From the NCBI GenBank assembly GCA_021205045.1, contig JAJPYH010000280.1, forward strand, positions 1 to 25,344: a stretch of DNA of 25,344 nt. Reading direction: 5' to 3'. The stretch comes from Lachnospiraceae bacterium (lineage in GTDB: Bacteria > Bacillota > Clostridia > Lachnospirales > Lachnospiraceae). Shown here piece after piece: positions 16,381 to 24,804 of this stretch (its first letter is position 1; every line of letters begins with the position of its first letter). The notes under the pieces are model-generated. The model was given only the letters and a program-made list of their open reading frames with translations. It was not told where the DNA came from and made no database searches. The translations under genes were made by a program, and so were the position numbers.

Positions 16381-16543
16381 ATCATGCACAGAAGAATTCA
16401 GGCACAGATCATATCTCAGAAGAGAACAGCTGGCCTATTGCATCATGCACAGAAGAATCCAGGCGCAGATCATATCTCAGAAGAGAACAGCTGGCCTATT
16501 GCATCATGCACAGAAGAATTCAGGCACAGATCATATCTCAGAA
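16381..16543 (+). repeat. 61-bp tandem repeat, about 2.7 copies
   Basis: Units start at 16381, 16442 and 16503 with ATCATGCACAGAAGAATYCA and are nearly identical: the second differs by two substitutions, and the third is cut short where the terminator begins. The period is not a multiple of three, so it is not coding. Each unit carries CAGGCACAGATCATATCTC or its variant, the 5' arm of the terminator formed by the last unit. It fills most of the 307-bp space between the YtxH-like gene and the MocR pseudogene. Confidence 0.9.
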
Positions 16544-16570
16544 AAGAGATGTCATCTGTGCCTGTTTTTT
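16521..16570 (+). terminator. Intrinsic terminator downstream of the YtxH-like gene
   Basis: CAGGCACAGAT (16521-16531) pairs with ATCTGTGCCTG (16554-16564). After a small internal mismatch, ATCTC pairs with GAGAT around an AGAAAA-type loop. Six T residues follow. It lies 170 nt after the stop codon. It can probably also pair as a hairpin for the converging MocR transcript, but that strand lacks a good T tract. Confidence 0.85.
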
Positions 16571-16657
16571 ATGCGCTGCTTCCTGCGATGTTCATTCCCG
16601 TTATACGATGCAATGCCGCCGCTGCTCATCACTGCATTTGTATCTGTTTCACACAGG

Positions 16658-18040
16658 TTAAACTCCAAATGCTTCCCTCAGCACAGCAACGCCCCTCTCT
16701 ATCTCCTCCATGCTCAATCCGCCATACCCAATCAATACCGTATGAGAACCCGATCCCCGGACATCCATGGGATAAACTTTGATCCTTCGCTGCGCGGCCG
16801 CCTCTGCCAGCTCCTCCTGGGTGCGCCCGTCCCTGGCGGTCAGGGTGAGGAAAGTGCCGGCGTTCTCCCCTCCGATGATAAACTGGCGCCGGAAGGGCTT
16901 CAGCTGCTGCAATAAAAAGTCATGCTTGGCCCGATAGAACTTGCGCATCCGGTTTAAATGCCGTTCAAATTGCCCCTACAAAAGGAACTGCCGCAGAATG
17001 CTCTGATCCATACGGGTCACAGTGGAGGAAAAGAATCGATAATGCTCCTGATAAATCTGAAGCAGGGGCTGAGGCAGAGCCATAAAGCTGATACGAATGG
17101 CGGGAGCGATGGCCTTGGAAAAGGTTCCTATGTAAATCACCTTTCCCTCGCTGTCGATGGACTGCAGGCAGGGAATGGGCTTTCCTTTGTAGCGGAACTC
17201 ACTGTCGTGGTCGTCCTCAATGATATAGCGGTCCTGCCCTTCCCTGGCCCAGGAGAGCAGCTCCTGACGGCGGCCGATGGGCATCACAATTCCCGTGGGA
17301 TACTGATGAGAGGGCATCACATAGGCAAGCCGGGCGCCGCTTTTTTGCAGCTCATCGATCCGCATGCCCTGCGCGTCCATGGGCACGGTGCTGATCTGAA
17401 AATCAAAGCTCTGAAAGCTCAGAAAAGCCTTCCGGTAGGTTGGGCTCTCCAGAGCGATATGACGATGGCCCTTCAGGATTTTTTCAAGCAAAAGCAAAAG
17501 ATACTCATTTCCCGCTCCCACTACCAGCTGCTCCGGGGCAATATGGGCGCCTCTGGAGCTGTGCAGATAAGAGGCAATGGTCTCCCTCAGGGAATAATCC
17601 CCCTGGGGATCTCCAAGAGAAAACAGAGCGCTGTTGTCCTGGGAAAGCAGAGAGCGATTAATCCTGCGCCAGGTGCTGAAAGGGAACTGCTCCATGTCCA
17701 CCGCCGCCGTAGAAAAATCAATCTCATACTTTTCCCCGGCAGGCTGCTGCCTGACAGGCTGCCGGTTCAGCTCGTCAAAGCCATACAACTCCCGCACATT
17801 TCCTACATAATACCCGCTGCCGGGCCGGGACTCCAGATAACCCTCGCTGACCAGCTGGCCGTAAGCCAGGTCCACGGTGGTGCGGCTGACCTGCAGGTTC
17901 TGGGCCAGAATGCGGGTAGAGGGAAGCTTCTCACCCCGGGGAAGCCTCCCTCCTTTGATTTCATTTTTGATATAATCGTAAATCTGCTCATACAGATGGG
18001 CGCAGCCGCGCTCTGTATCGAGCCTGATCATCAGGTCCAT
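16658..18040 (-). pseudogene. MocR/PdxR-type regulator (GntR HTH plus aminotransferase), broken by an in-frame TAG
   Basis: The N-terminal winged HTH (LYEQIYDYIKNEIKGGRL, LPSTRILAQNLQVSRTTVD) is joined to a fold-type I aminotransferase domain. That domain has the PLP-lysine motif GTFSKAIAPAIRI and IIEDDHDSEFRY. After QSILRQFLL a TAG stands at 16978-16976. The same frame then continues GQFERHLNRMRKFYRAKHDF to a normal C-terminus, so one base change (likely GAG to TAG) splits an otherwise intact gene of about 460 codons. The ATG at 18040 follows GGAG. A GTG at 18130 with a strong GGGAGG site would add about 30 residues. MocR proteins usually control vitamin B6 or amino-acid genes nearby; none is adjacent here. 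A 105-codon C-terminal piece alone would not be functional. Confidence 0.88.
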
Positions 18041-18191
18041 AGTGATTTCTCCGTTTACCTTCCGTATCATTTTCCGGGTTTTGGTAGCTGCATGATCCAG
18101 GCGGAATCGGCCGTCACGCTTCTTTTCCACGCCACTCACCTCCCGGATATTCCATTCTTAATGTCCTGCCTGTGTTTGTTTTAAGAATCTG

Positions 18192-19784
18192 TTACACCTT
18201 TTCAATCACACAGCTATGCCGCTTCGCATTCACTCCCTTAGCGTCTTTGTCGTAATTGATTCCTACCAAAAGCAGATTGCCAAAATACTTCTTTAAATCC
18301 CCGTCATAACGATTCTCATGTATCTGACGGATTGCAGTGTCTGCATCCTTATCATACTTAAGCTCTACAATCATAACCGGCTTATCAGAACCCCTGCGCG
18401 GGAGAAAAACCAGGTCTGCAAATCCTTTCCCCTGCGGAAACTCCGGAACAATTTTGTAGATTCTCCGCGCCGTATAATATGCTATCATAATTGCACTGCT
18501 AAGAGCAGCTTCATTATTATACTGCAGCACCGACGAGTTCAGATTATGAACCCTTTCCAGCGCATCAGCAACCGCGTCAGTATCACAACGAAACGTTGCT
18601 TCGAGCAGATCCTCCGATTCCTGAATCAAATCGCCTACATCCTTCCATTCGTCTCCTTTAACAGCATCTGCGAATGCGTCGGACACCTCCTGGTTGGGAA
18701 TGAACGCTTTCTGCTCTTTCGAGTTATACCCCAGGTATCCGAGATGAATCAGCAATGTCAGCACGTCATCTTTATTCTTAAATGAAGTTATATCATTCTG
18801 GAATGTACTTATTGAGACCTTAACCTGCTCTCCGCCAAGCATAGCAAGAACAGAATCCCTCAGCCCGTCAAAGTTCATACTGATATAATTTTTCAGAGAT
18901 TCATATGTTTCTGTCTGTGTCCAATAATTTCTGATCCGCTTATATCTGACTGCCTTAATCACAGAATTAGGATTATATACAGATTCTAAATCCTCAAACT
19001 GATATCCGTCATACCATTGCTTTACGTCATCAAAATTAACATGATATTGCTCGCACAGCTGTAAAACTTCCTGTTCTGTAAATCCGATATATTCAGACAA
19101 ACTCAGCGGATCCACCATTGAAAATTCCTGGAAATCCGTCAGTGCCGACTCTGTTCCATATTTTTTAATTGGAAGAATCCCAGTCATATATGAAGCCGCT
19201 ATCGTTTCATCCGTCGCGGTTCCGCCCTTAAACAGTCCGCGCAAAAGCTGCACATATTCTTTTTGAATTGCTTCATCATTTTTTGCTTCGCGGAAAAGAG
19301 CATCCCATTCGTCTATAATGATGATAAACTGATTACCCATCTTCTGACTGACAGATAAAAGAGCGTCCGGCAAAAATGTTTCACTCTCACTCACACAATC
19401 TGCGAATACTCCTCTTAGCTCATCTATCACTGCAGTCTGGATATCCAACACCACGTTTTCTCCCTTATTTTTTGAACGGGAAATAAACCATGTAATGTCA
19501 AGATAAATCACATCATACTTGTTAAGATACTTATCAAATGAATTATCCTTTGATATTGCCAGTCCCTCAAACAGGGAACGCGAATCACAGCTCTTATCAT
19601 AATAGGCGCATAGCATCTTCGCAGCAAAAGATTTCCCAAAACGGCGGGGGCGGCTGAAGCTTGTCAGCTTCTGAGGGGTATTGATCGTTTGATTTACATA
19701 ATCAATTAAACCCGTTTTATCAACGTAGGTTCCGTTTAAAATTGTCTGAAACCCTCTGTTTCCAGGATTTAAATAAACTCCCAT
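18192..19784 (-). CDS. AAA-ATPase-like/PD-(D/E)XK nuclease-like protein
   Basis: This 530-aa protein has an N-terminal ATPase domain with the P-loop-like SRPRRFGKSFAAKML (about 44-58) and Walker B FIIIIDEWDALF. The C-terminal domain has FADLVF, then VMIVELKYDK (D plus ExK), the PD-(D/E)XK nuclease signature, and a late QIHENRYDGDL. These fused proteins are abundant and often multicopy in gut Firmicutes and Bacteroidetes; their biological role is not settled. The ATG at 19784 is chosen for GAGGAGG 9 nt upstream and the family N-terminus MGVYLNPGNRGF. A near-consensus promoter lies at 19815-19843. The gene is visibly more A+T-rich than region 2. Confidence 0.9.
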   Translation of the reverse strand: MGVYLNPGNRGFQTILNGTYVDKTGLIDYVNQTINTPQKLTSFSRPRRFGKSFAAKMLCAYYDKSCDSRSLFEGLAISKDNSFDKYLNKYDVIYLDITWFISRSKNKGENVVLDIQTAVIDELRGVFADCVSESETFLPDALLSVSQKMGNQFIIIIDEWDALFREAKNDEAIQKEYVQLLRGLFKGGTATDETIAASYMTGILPIKKYGTESALTDFQEFSMVDPLSLSEYIGFTEQEVLQLCEQYHVNFDDVKQWYDGYQFEDLESVYNPNSVIKAVRYKRIRNYWTQTETYESLKNYISMNFDGLRDSVLAMLGGEQVKVSISTFQNDITSFKNKDDVLTLLIHLGYLGYNSKEQKAFIPNQEVSDAFADAVKGDEWKDVGDLIQESEDLLEATFRCDTDAVADALERVHNLNSSVLQYNNEAALSSAIMIAYYTARRIYKIVPEFPQGKGFADLVFLPRRGSDKPVMIVELKYDKDADTAIRQIHENRYDGDLKKYFGNLLLVGINYDKDAKGVNAKRHSCVIEKV

Positions 19785-19814
19785 GCGCTGTTGCCTCCTC
19801 TCTGTGATGTCTAC

Positions 19815-19843
19815 ATTATACATTTGCGGCAGTCCCTGTGCAA
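19815..19843 (-). promoter_or_regulatory. Strong sigma-A promoter for the AAA/PD-(D/E)XK gene
   Basis: TTGCAC (19843-19838) and a perfect TATAAT (19820-19815) are spaced exactly 17 nt apart on the minus strand, about 30 nt upstream of the start codon. Confidence 0.8.
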
Positions 19844-19896
19844 GGTTAAATTTTCCGGTTATCCTGGTGGTACGAAAACTCTTTGCCCGAATACAG

Positions 19897-19925
19897 AAAA
19901 AGCGGGCGATGTAAACACCGCCCGC
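19897..19925 (-). terminator. Intrinsic terminator upstream of the AAA gene
   Basis: On the minus strand GCGGGCG pairs with CGCCCGC (7 G+C-rich base pairs, 10-nt loop) and is followed by five T (19901-19897). It ends a transcript coming from above 19925 and insulates the AAA-gene promoter just downstream. Confidence 0.85.
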
Positions 19926-20238
19926 CATACTCATATTACAGGACTGATTCACGAATCCTGTAATCAGATCCTTGCCTGTTGGCGCAGACTTTTATCGACA
20001 GTGGCTAAAGCAGCTCCCGATAAGCTGTATAATTGTGTGTTTTCTGCTAGCTGTCAGCCTCGGCATCCTGACGAATGCCTATGAGCCACGGGAAATTCAA
20101 GTCCCCCGTGCAGACTACACCTATATCCCAGGTGCCAGGCGCAATACCCTGGCAAGTATCTATTTGCCGTGGGCTTTACCCTGCCCCACGTGCAGTACAG
20201 CTTTAACGTGCCGCCGCACGAGAAGCATCTCTGCTTCT
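19897..20238 (-). ncRNA. Candidate large structured noncoding RNA
   Basis: A chain of hairpins lies in about 340 nt. Perfect arm pairs are 20221-20227/20232-20238, 20207-20211/20216-20220, 20168-20173/20185-20190, 20133-20139/20148-20154, 20087-20092/20105-20110, 20062-20066/20075-20079, 20011-20015/20023-20027 and 19935-19943/19956-19964. A promoter-like TTGATT-17-TAAGAT (20273-20245) would start transcription at the first hairpin, and a clear terminator ends it at 19897. The minus strand has no long reading frame with a ribosome site. A plus-strand frame (19972-20268) exists but looks non-biological. The density recalls large Clostridia RNAs such as raiA; I cannot confirm a family. Relic of a mobile-element end is the main alternative. 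Confidence 0.5.
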
Positions 20239-20244
20239 GTATAC

Positions 20245-20273
20245 ATCTTATGCAATCTTACTTGGTAAATCAA
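20245..20273 (-). promoter_or_regulatory. Possible promoter of the structured RNA
   Basis: TTGATT (20273-20268) and TAAGAT (20250-20245) are spaced exactly 17 nt apart on the minus strand. Each box is 4/6 of consensus. The predicted start, about 7 nt downstream, falls on the first base of the first hairpin. Confidence 0.4.
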
Positions 20274-20556
20274 TATCAATCTTACAAAAAATGTTGTTTC
20301 TACCTGTTATTGTGCTGGTGATTGGCCGTAAAATCGTAGAGTAAAGAAATCAGCTACCATTTAAAATTTAAGTGCTTACAAGAAACGGCTGATCATAAAG
20401 TCACTGTATATCCGCATCCATTCAGGAAACAGGGGATGATCAAAACGCAAAGTCCAGATAGTACTGGCCTACGTTTCTCCCTCTTCTACAATAAGATAAA
20501 CCAAATGATGGCGTTGCACTCAAAAGCATCTGACATTCTGCCAGACAAGAAACTTA
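20274..20556. other. Gene-free spacer
   Basis: About 280 bp between the candidate RNA promoter and the small gene at 20557. Both strands carry many stops. A short minus-strand run reading LCVLIIPCFLNGCG lacks a start, a ribosome site and length. I see nothing supportable here. Confidence 0.6.
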
Positions 20557-20760
20557 TTATTTCTTCATAAAAGATTTGCTCTTCACCTTTGATGACACAT
20601 TCCAGTATTTATTTGTGTCGACTCTGTATGCTATCTCGTCCCTCGTATTACGATACTTGCTTACCTCGTAATCCGGCATTTCCAGGTGGAAATCCTCATC
20701 AACTAACGCCACGGTCAGCGTTTCATCTGTAGGTAACCTGCGTGCCTGAACTGTATCCAT
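20557..20760 (-). CDS. Small hypothetical protein, 67 aa
   Basis: The protein begins MDTVQARRLPTDETLTVALVD, with a beta-type middle (DFHLEMPDYEVSKYRN, DEIAYRVDTNKYWNV) and a basic tail (SSKVKSKSFMKK). GGAGG lies 5 nt upstream of the ATG at 20760; an in-frame ATG at 20772 lies inside that site. A good promoter with an overlapping inverted repeat is upstream. I recognise no family. Possibilities include a small DNA-binding or antitoxin-like protein, but no motif supports that. Confidence 0.6.
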   Translation of the reverse strand: MDTVQARRLPTDETLTVALVDEDFHLEMPDYEVSKYRNTRDEIAYRVDTNKYWNVSSKVKSKSFMKK

Positions 20761-20802
20761 ATTATCCTCCATTTTGGGTTTCAGTACCCTCATCTTTACT
20801 GT

Positions 20803-20831
20803 ATTCTATCCTATACTTGCTAAATTGGCAA
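20803..20831 (-). promoter_or_regulatory. Promoter with overlapping inverted repeats upstream of the 67-aa gene
   Basis: TTGCCA (20831-20826) and TAGAAT (20808-20803) are spaced 17 nt apart on the minus strand. ACTTGC (20815-20820) with GCAAGT (20828-20833) forms an inverted repeat over the -35 box and spacer. TTGGC with GCCAA (20825-20829 and 20841-20845) forms a second one. This looks like an operator, possibly for autoregulation (inference). Confidence 0.6.
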
Positions 20832-20868
20832 GTAAAAATAGCCAAATTAGGTGCAATTCACAAATAAT

Positions 20869-22545
20869 TCACCTCAGATCCCAGCTTCTTAATCCTACAT
20901 ACCGGACCAAATCCGCTTCCTCTGTTTGGTCAAGGCAGTAAGCCTCCCGAAAGCGCTGGAACTTTTCAATTTTTTCCTGTTCTGTCGTCTTTTGCTGTTC
21001 ATAAGCAAAGAATAATTTGCAGCACTCCCGAAAGTATGCCTTATATTCATCTCTTATGTCCTGATGCAGAGGCAAGGCCTTTTTTCCCCCACGAATATTT
21101 CCGGTTCCTGTATCGGAATCTACTGATGAACTATTACTGTCACCGATGGCGATCTCTCCACAGCCCACCGAGCCTTCACTGCTTCCATCAGCATATCCTG
21201 TTTTTTGGACACTTTTCAGGACTTCTGATAGAAAAATCCTCTCTTCCTCCGATGAAACAACCTGCATATTCTCCATAAACTTAACCAATGTAGCCTCTTT
21301 CTCAGGGCATACACCATAACTCTCTATGTTTTCCCACGTCTCCAGCAGCTGCCTTTGATCTGTCGTAAGTTTTGACCGGCCAAGATCAGACTGCATTCCA
21401 TTTCTCAATATTTCTGTAACAAACGAAGCTCTGAGATACAGTAAATGATTTTCTGACAGTTCCTCCGGCTGAGGCATTCCGTTCGTTTTCCAAATCAGTT
21501 GTTTGTAATAAACCTTAGGCGGAAGCCTGAGCGCAATAACAGCCAGGAGATCTGACAACGGTTCTCGAAATAACAACATGTAAAAATTGCAAATAGCCTG
21601 AATCTTATCTGTATAAATCAGATTCATCGCATTTACAAAAATCTGACTTCTAATATCTTTTACCTCATTTTCCCATTTCCGATAGTCCTGAAAACTTCTC
21701 GGCCTGGGATCGGTCTCCAGGCAGTTCATAAAACAGTCAACTTTCATTCTCTGGATTTCGACCAGAAATTTTGCAATTGTATTAGCATAATAGTTTTTCA
21801 CCGTAATACTATAGAACTCGCGGGAATCACTTGCTTTTCCCTCATAATGATTTATACACTTATCCTGAAGCAATGGGAGCAGCATGTTCTGGAGATGTTC
21901 ATTGTACTCCTCTGTCATGTTCTTACATCTTCTTATAAGAAAGGGCCAGAGCGCCATAGCATAGATACGATTCAACCTATCTGCCCGATCCTTCCTCAAT
22001 CGGCACTGACTGGGCAGGATGTGAAAAAATTCATGGAAGAGTACCTGTCTTACATAAGGGATATTACCTATGCGATTTTCAGGTATCTGGATGATGCAGA
22101 CTTTTCCGTGCTGCTCCTCCTTGTGAAACATAATATGTGCTTCACAGCTACTTGTGAGCGCAGGATACACACAAAAGGCATATTCTCCTCCGTTTGTATC
22201 CTCCACCAATTTCGCATATGAGTTCAGCATCCCGGAATAGTAAGAGCAAAGCTTAGGGGAAGCATAGCGAATCCCCAGATCCACGGGTGCCGACTGTAAC
22301 AGAATGCGATCTGCTCCGTTCGTGCTATTGACAATTGCCTCAAACATTTCCCCAAACTTTACAACAGACTTTTTGATATCCTCCTGCAATTTATTTTTCT
22401 TCTCTGCATCCGTCTCCTTCAGGCATTTCTGCACTTCCCGAATAAAGCAGTTAATTATCATAGGAAATGTGGGTTCCATAATCTGCTTTACATAGGAGAG
22501 CATTCCGGTATTTACAACTTTATAATAAGGTTCGCAGTTTTTCAT
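20869..22545 (-). CDS. Unrecognised protein with HEFFH zinc-protease-like motif
   Basis: This protein of about 558 aa starts at MKNCEPYYKVVN, whose ATG at 22545 overlaps the end of the upstream membrane-protein gene by 26 nt; no strong separate ribosome site is seen, so coupling is likely. Residues about 166-180 read VRQVLFHEFFHILPS. HEFFH fits the HExxH zinc-binding motif and is preceded by hydrophobic residues as in metallopeptidases. The rest is mostly helical, rich in Leu, Arg and Cys. A Gly/Ser/Asp linker (about 449-485) leads to a C-terminal helical segment ending WDLR. No signal peptide is evident, so the protein is probably cytoplasmic or tethered by its partner. I do not recognise the family; the protease call rests on one short motif. 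Confidence 0.75.
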   Translation of the reverse strand: MKNCEPYYKVVNTGMLSYVKQIMEPTFPMIINCFIREVQKCLKETDAEKKNKLQEDIKKSVVKFGEMFEAIVNSTNGADRILLQSAPVDLGIRYASPKLCSYYSGMLNSYAKLVEDTNGGEYAFCVYPALTSSCEAHIMFHKEEQHGKVCIIQIPENRIGNIPYVRQVLFHEFFHILPSQCRLRKDRADRLNRIYAMALWPFLIRRCKNMTEEYNEHLQNMLLPLLQDKCINHYEGKASDSREFYSITVKNYYANTIAKFLVEIQRMKVDCFMNCLETDPRPRSFQDYRKWENEVKDIRSQIFVNAMNLIYTDKIQAICNFYMLLFREPLSDLLAVIALRLPPKVYYKQLIWKTNGMPQPEELSENHLLYLRASFVTEILRNGMQSDLGRSKLTTDQRQLLETWENIESYGVCPEKEATLVKFMENMQVVSSEEERIFLSEVLKSVQKTGYADGSSEGSVGCGEIAIGDSNSSSVDSDTGTGNIRGGKKALPLHQDIRDEYKAYFRECCKLFFAYEQQKTTEQEKIEKFQRFREAYCLDQTEEADLVRYVGLRSWDLR

Positions 22546-23728
22546 CCTGGATAATATGATTCGGTATATATTTAAAGAAAGCGTAAATATCACCAACTGC
22601 CATCTGAGGAAACTCCATTTTCTCAGGTTCCGCATTCAACAATGGGATTAAAGCATGGAATAAGACCCCCATATATACCAGCACATGTTCATTAGGTCCC
22701 GCAGGAGCTACCCTTTCCGTCTTATTTTGACGCTTCCGTGCTTCCTCCTGCCTTTTATCGCCCCAAGACAATAAACAGAAAATATTTTCATAAAACGAAG
22801 AGTAAGTATGCTTTGCATCCTCATAATGTCGAGTCAAATATTCCACCAGATATAGCATATTGTGATATAAGTAGAAATGTCGACAGACAAGGTCATTTCC
22901 TTTTCTTTCCTCAAATGGTATCAACTGCAACTCATTGAGAATTGATAGTTTATCCGCGAGAGGCTCTTCACTCTCCAGTATTATCCTGCTGTGATAAACT
23001 GTTTTATTGATATTGCGTTCTTCTTCCAACAAATAAGCAAGGTCTGGATTATCCATTTGCGCCGCATCACCACTGTCAGTCACCTGATTTGAGCCGTCCA
23101 CAGCGGCCAGGGAACGACAAATACTGGCATACTGTTTACGCTCGGCCTTCTGTATCGCCTTAAAACACCTACTTTTCGATGTAGAATAAACGCTCAAAAT
23201 GACCAGAACAGCCAACAGGAGACAGGCATACGAGGCGCTTACATATAAAAGCACACAATTTCTTATATAATAACCGCAGACCATCCACACGATCGTATAC
23301 GCATCTGCCATAACAAGAAATGGCAAAAAGTACGAGCCAATGGTATAGCCGATAATTTTTCTGTTGGAAAGGCCATAATTCGTGTAACCTAAGGACCCAT
23401 AATAAAAAACAAGAAAAGCCGCCAACACAGAAAATAATGTCATCACAGATGTTCCAAGAAAACTTCTGTCCTCTCTCATCGTATCCATCAGCTGCTCCGC
23501 CGGTACATTGATCATTACTAAGGCAGATATAAAACATTCTTTCAGGAAATCCTTAGCAAAAACGGAGGCAAAGGTAACTATAAGTGTAACTGCTAAAATC
23601 GGCAGCATCCATAGATTCCATTTCTTCTCAAAAACTGAGTTTCTGCCATTAGAATCTCGCTTTTCAGGAAATAGCTGCTTCCTCTTTCTTTTTACATAAG
23701 CTCCAACCCTCATAGCCCTATCCCTCAT
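22520..23728 (-). CDS. Unrecognised four-TM membrane protein with cytoplasmic domain
   Basis: This protein of about 402 aa has a basic N-terminus (KRKRKQLFPEKR) and four hydrophobic segments at about 41-58, 91-112, 126-152 and 158-181. A soluble helical region of about 220 residues follows (RNINKTVYHSRIILES, HFYLYHNMLYLVEYLTRHYED, GVLFHALIPLLNAE). The basic N-terminus suggests N-in, so the C-terminal domain should be cytoplasmic. Start choice is uncertain: ATG at 23728 has weak AGAGAG upstream; ATG at 23713 has GAGGG at good spacing. The overlapping HEFFH gene suggests the two products act together at the membrane. No known family is recognised. The space to 23996 holds no gene I can support. 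Confidence 0.75.
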   Translation of the reverse strand: MRDRAMRVGAYVKRKRKQLFPEKRDSNGRNSVFEKKWNLWMLPILAVTLIVTFASVFAKDFLKECFISALVMINVPAEQLMDTMREDRSFLGTSVMTLFSVLAAFLVFYYGSLGYTNYGLSNRKIIGYTIGSYFLPFLVMADAYTIVWMVCGYYIRNCVLLYVSASYACLLLAVLVILSVYSTSKSRCFKAIQKAERKQYASICRSLAAVDGSNQVTDSGDAAQMDNPDLAYLLEEERNINKTVYHSRIILESEEPLADKLSILNELQLIPFEERKGNDLVCRHFYLYHNMLYLVEYLTRHYEDAKHTYSSFYENIFCLLSWGDKRQEEARKRQNKTERVAPAGPNEHVLVYMGVLFHALIPLLNAEPEKMEFPQMAVGDIYAFFKYIPNHIIQDEKLRTLL

Positions 23729-23996
23729 ATTCTCTCTGAAGCAGTTTAGCGTATCAATTCTATAGAACAAATACCAAAAAACGGTGTGATTTTAGGACGA
23801 TATATAGCTTTTGCCTCGCAAAGCCTTGCTTCATCAATCACAGCCTCAATCCATCGCTTAAATTGGAGTCGTTATACCAGAATTACAGGTGTGATTCAAC
23901 AAAAATATAACAGATTATGGCAAAATCTTACAGCGAACTGCCACAGTCGACAGACTGCTACTGTCTGGATATTCCATTGAACCCTGGAACATTCAA

Positions 23997-24788
23997 TCAC
24001 CTGTTACGTGATGCCATGCTGCTTGCCGGTTTTATATTCCTGCCCATAACCTTCTCAACAAACTCCGTCAAACTCTCACAAGTCATATCCTGTCCAAAAT
24101 CGCAGCCTCGCTTACTATCGGATCTATCTCCAATGATAAGACAGGTCTTACAGTCGGCATTCTTCCCTGCTTTGACATCATGCTCACCATCACCAACTAT
24201 CCAGCTTCGAGTCAAATCAATGTTAAAATCCTCTGCGGCTTTTATCAACATCCCCGGCTTCGGTTTCCGACACTCACAGTCAAATTTCAGTTCAGGAATT
24301 TCTCCTTCGTATCCTCTGTGCGGATGGTGCGGACAAAAATATATATCATCCAGATATGCGCCTTCAAGTCCGAGAAGCGTTTCCATCTTATTATGGATCT
24401 CATCCAATTCTTTAAAACTCACTTCTCCCCGTGCAATCACAGGCTGATTGGTAGTCACAATAGCAAGATAACCGGACGCATTGATTTTCTTTATTGCATC
24501 AGCCACTCCCGGCTTCGACTCGAATTCATCTATATCTCTTAAGAATCCCACATACTTATTTATCGTACCATCTCGATCGAGGAATACAGCCTTTTGCTTG
24601 TTGCGGAGATTCTTGCTCGTCACTCTTCCAGCTTTGAAATCCTCAACAACGGAATAGTAACGCTCTGGAGTGCCCATGTCTTTGACATACTCTGGACTGT
24701 CATAGCAGAACATCTTCCCAGTTCCGGCTAATGGTTTCAATAATTGCCTGTCAAGGTCAATTTTAGATGTAATAATGATCTGATCCAA
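23997..24788 (-). pseudogene. HddC-GmhB fusion remnant: heptose-bisphosphate phosphatase domain with truncated nucleotidyltransferase
   Basis: Most of this frame is a HAD-IIIA phosphatase of the GmhB type: FLDRDGTINKY (nucleophile D71, acid D73), TTNQPVIARGE, a zinc loop C152-P-H154 plus C171-E-C173, then RKPKPGM and VGDGEHDVKAGKNAD. GmhB dephosphorylates D-glycero-manno-heptose 1,7-bisphosphate. The first 60 residues (KIDLDRQLLKPLAGTGKMFC, YDSPEYVKDMGTPERYY) are the C-terminal end of an HddC-like sugar nucleotidyltransferase, normally fused in front. About 200 residues of that domain are missing. The only start is a TTG with no ribosome site, next to an unrelated sequence. The first internal ATG (24713) would leave the phosphatase domain whole, so some activity is conceivable. 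Confidence 0.8.
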
Positions 24789-24804
24789 AACAGACGGAAA
24801 TATA

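Noticed and set aside
16384..16915. Plus-strand frames with repeated MHRRIQAQIISQK or related sequence
   Set aside because: The 61-bp period shifts frame each unit and the frames run antisense into the MocR pseudogene.
20087..20190. Resemblance of hairpin segments to FMN or cobalamin riboswitch pieces
   Set aside because: Only short strings match; the conserved cores are absent and no matching gene follows.
19972..20268. A 98-codon plus-strand frame with a hydrophobic N-terminal segment
   Set aside because: It runs antisense through the hairpin series, has no ribosome site and a Cys/Arg/Thr-rich unnatural tail; better explained by RNA structure.
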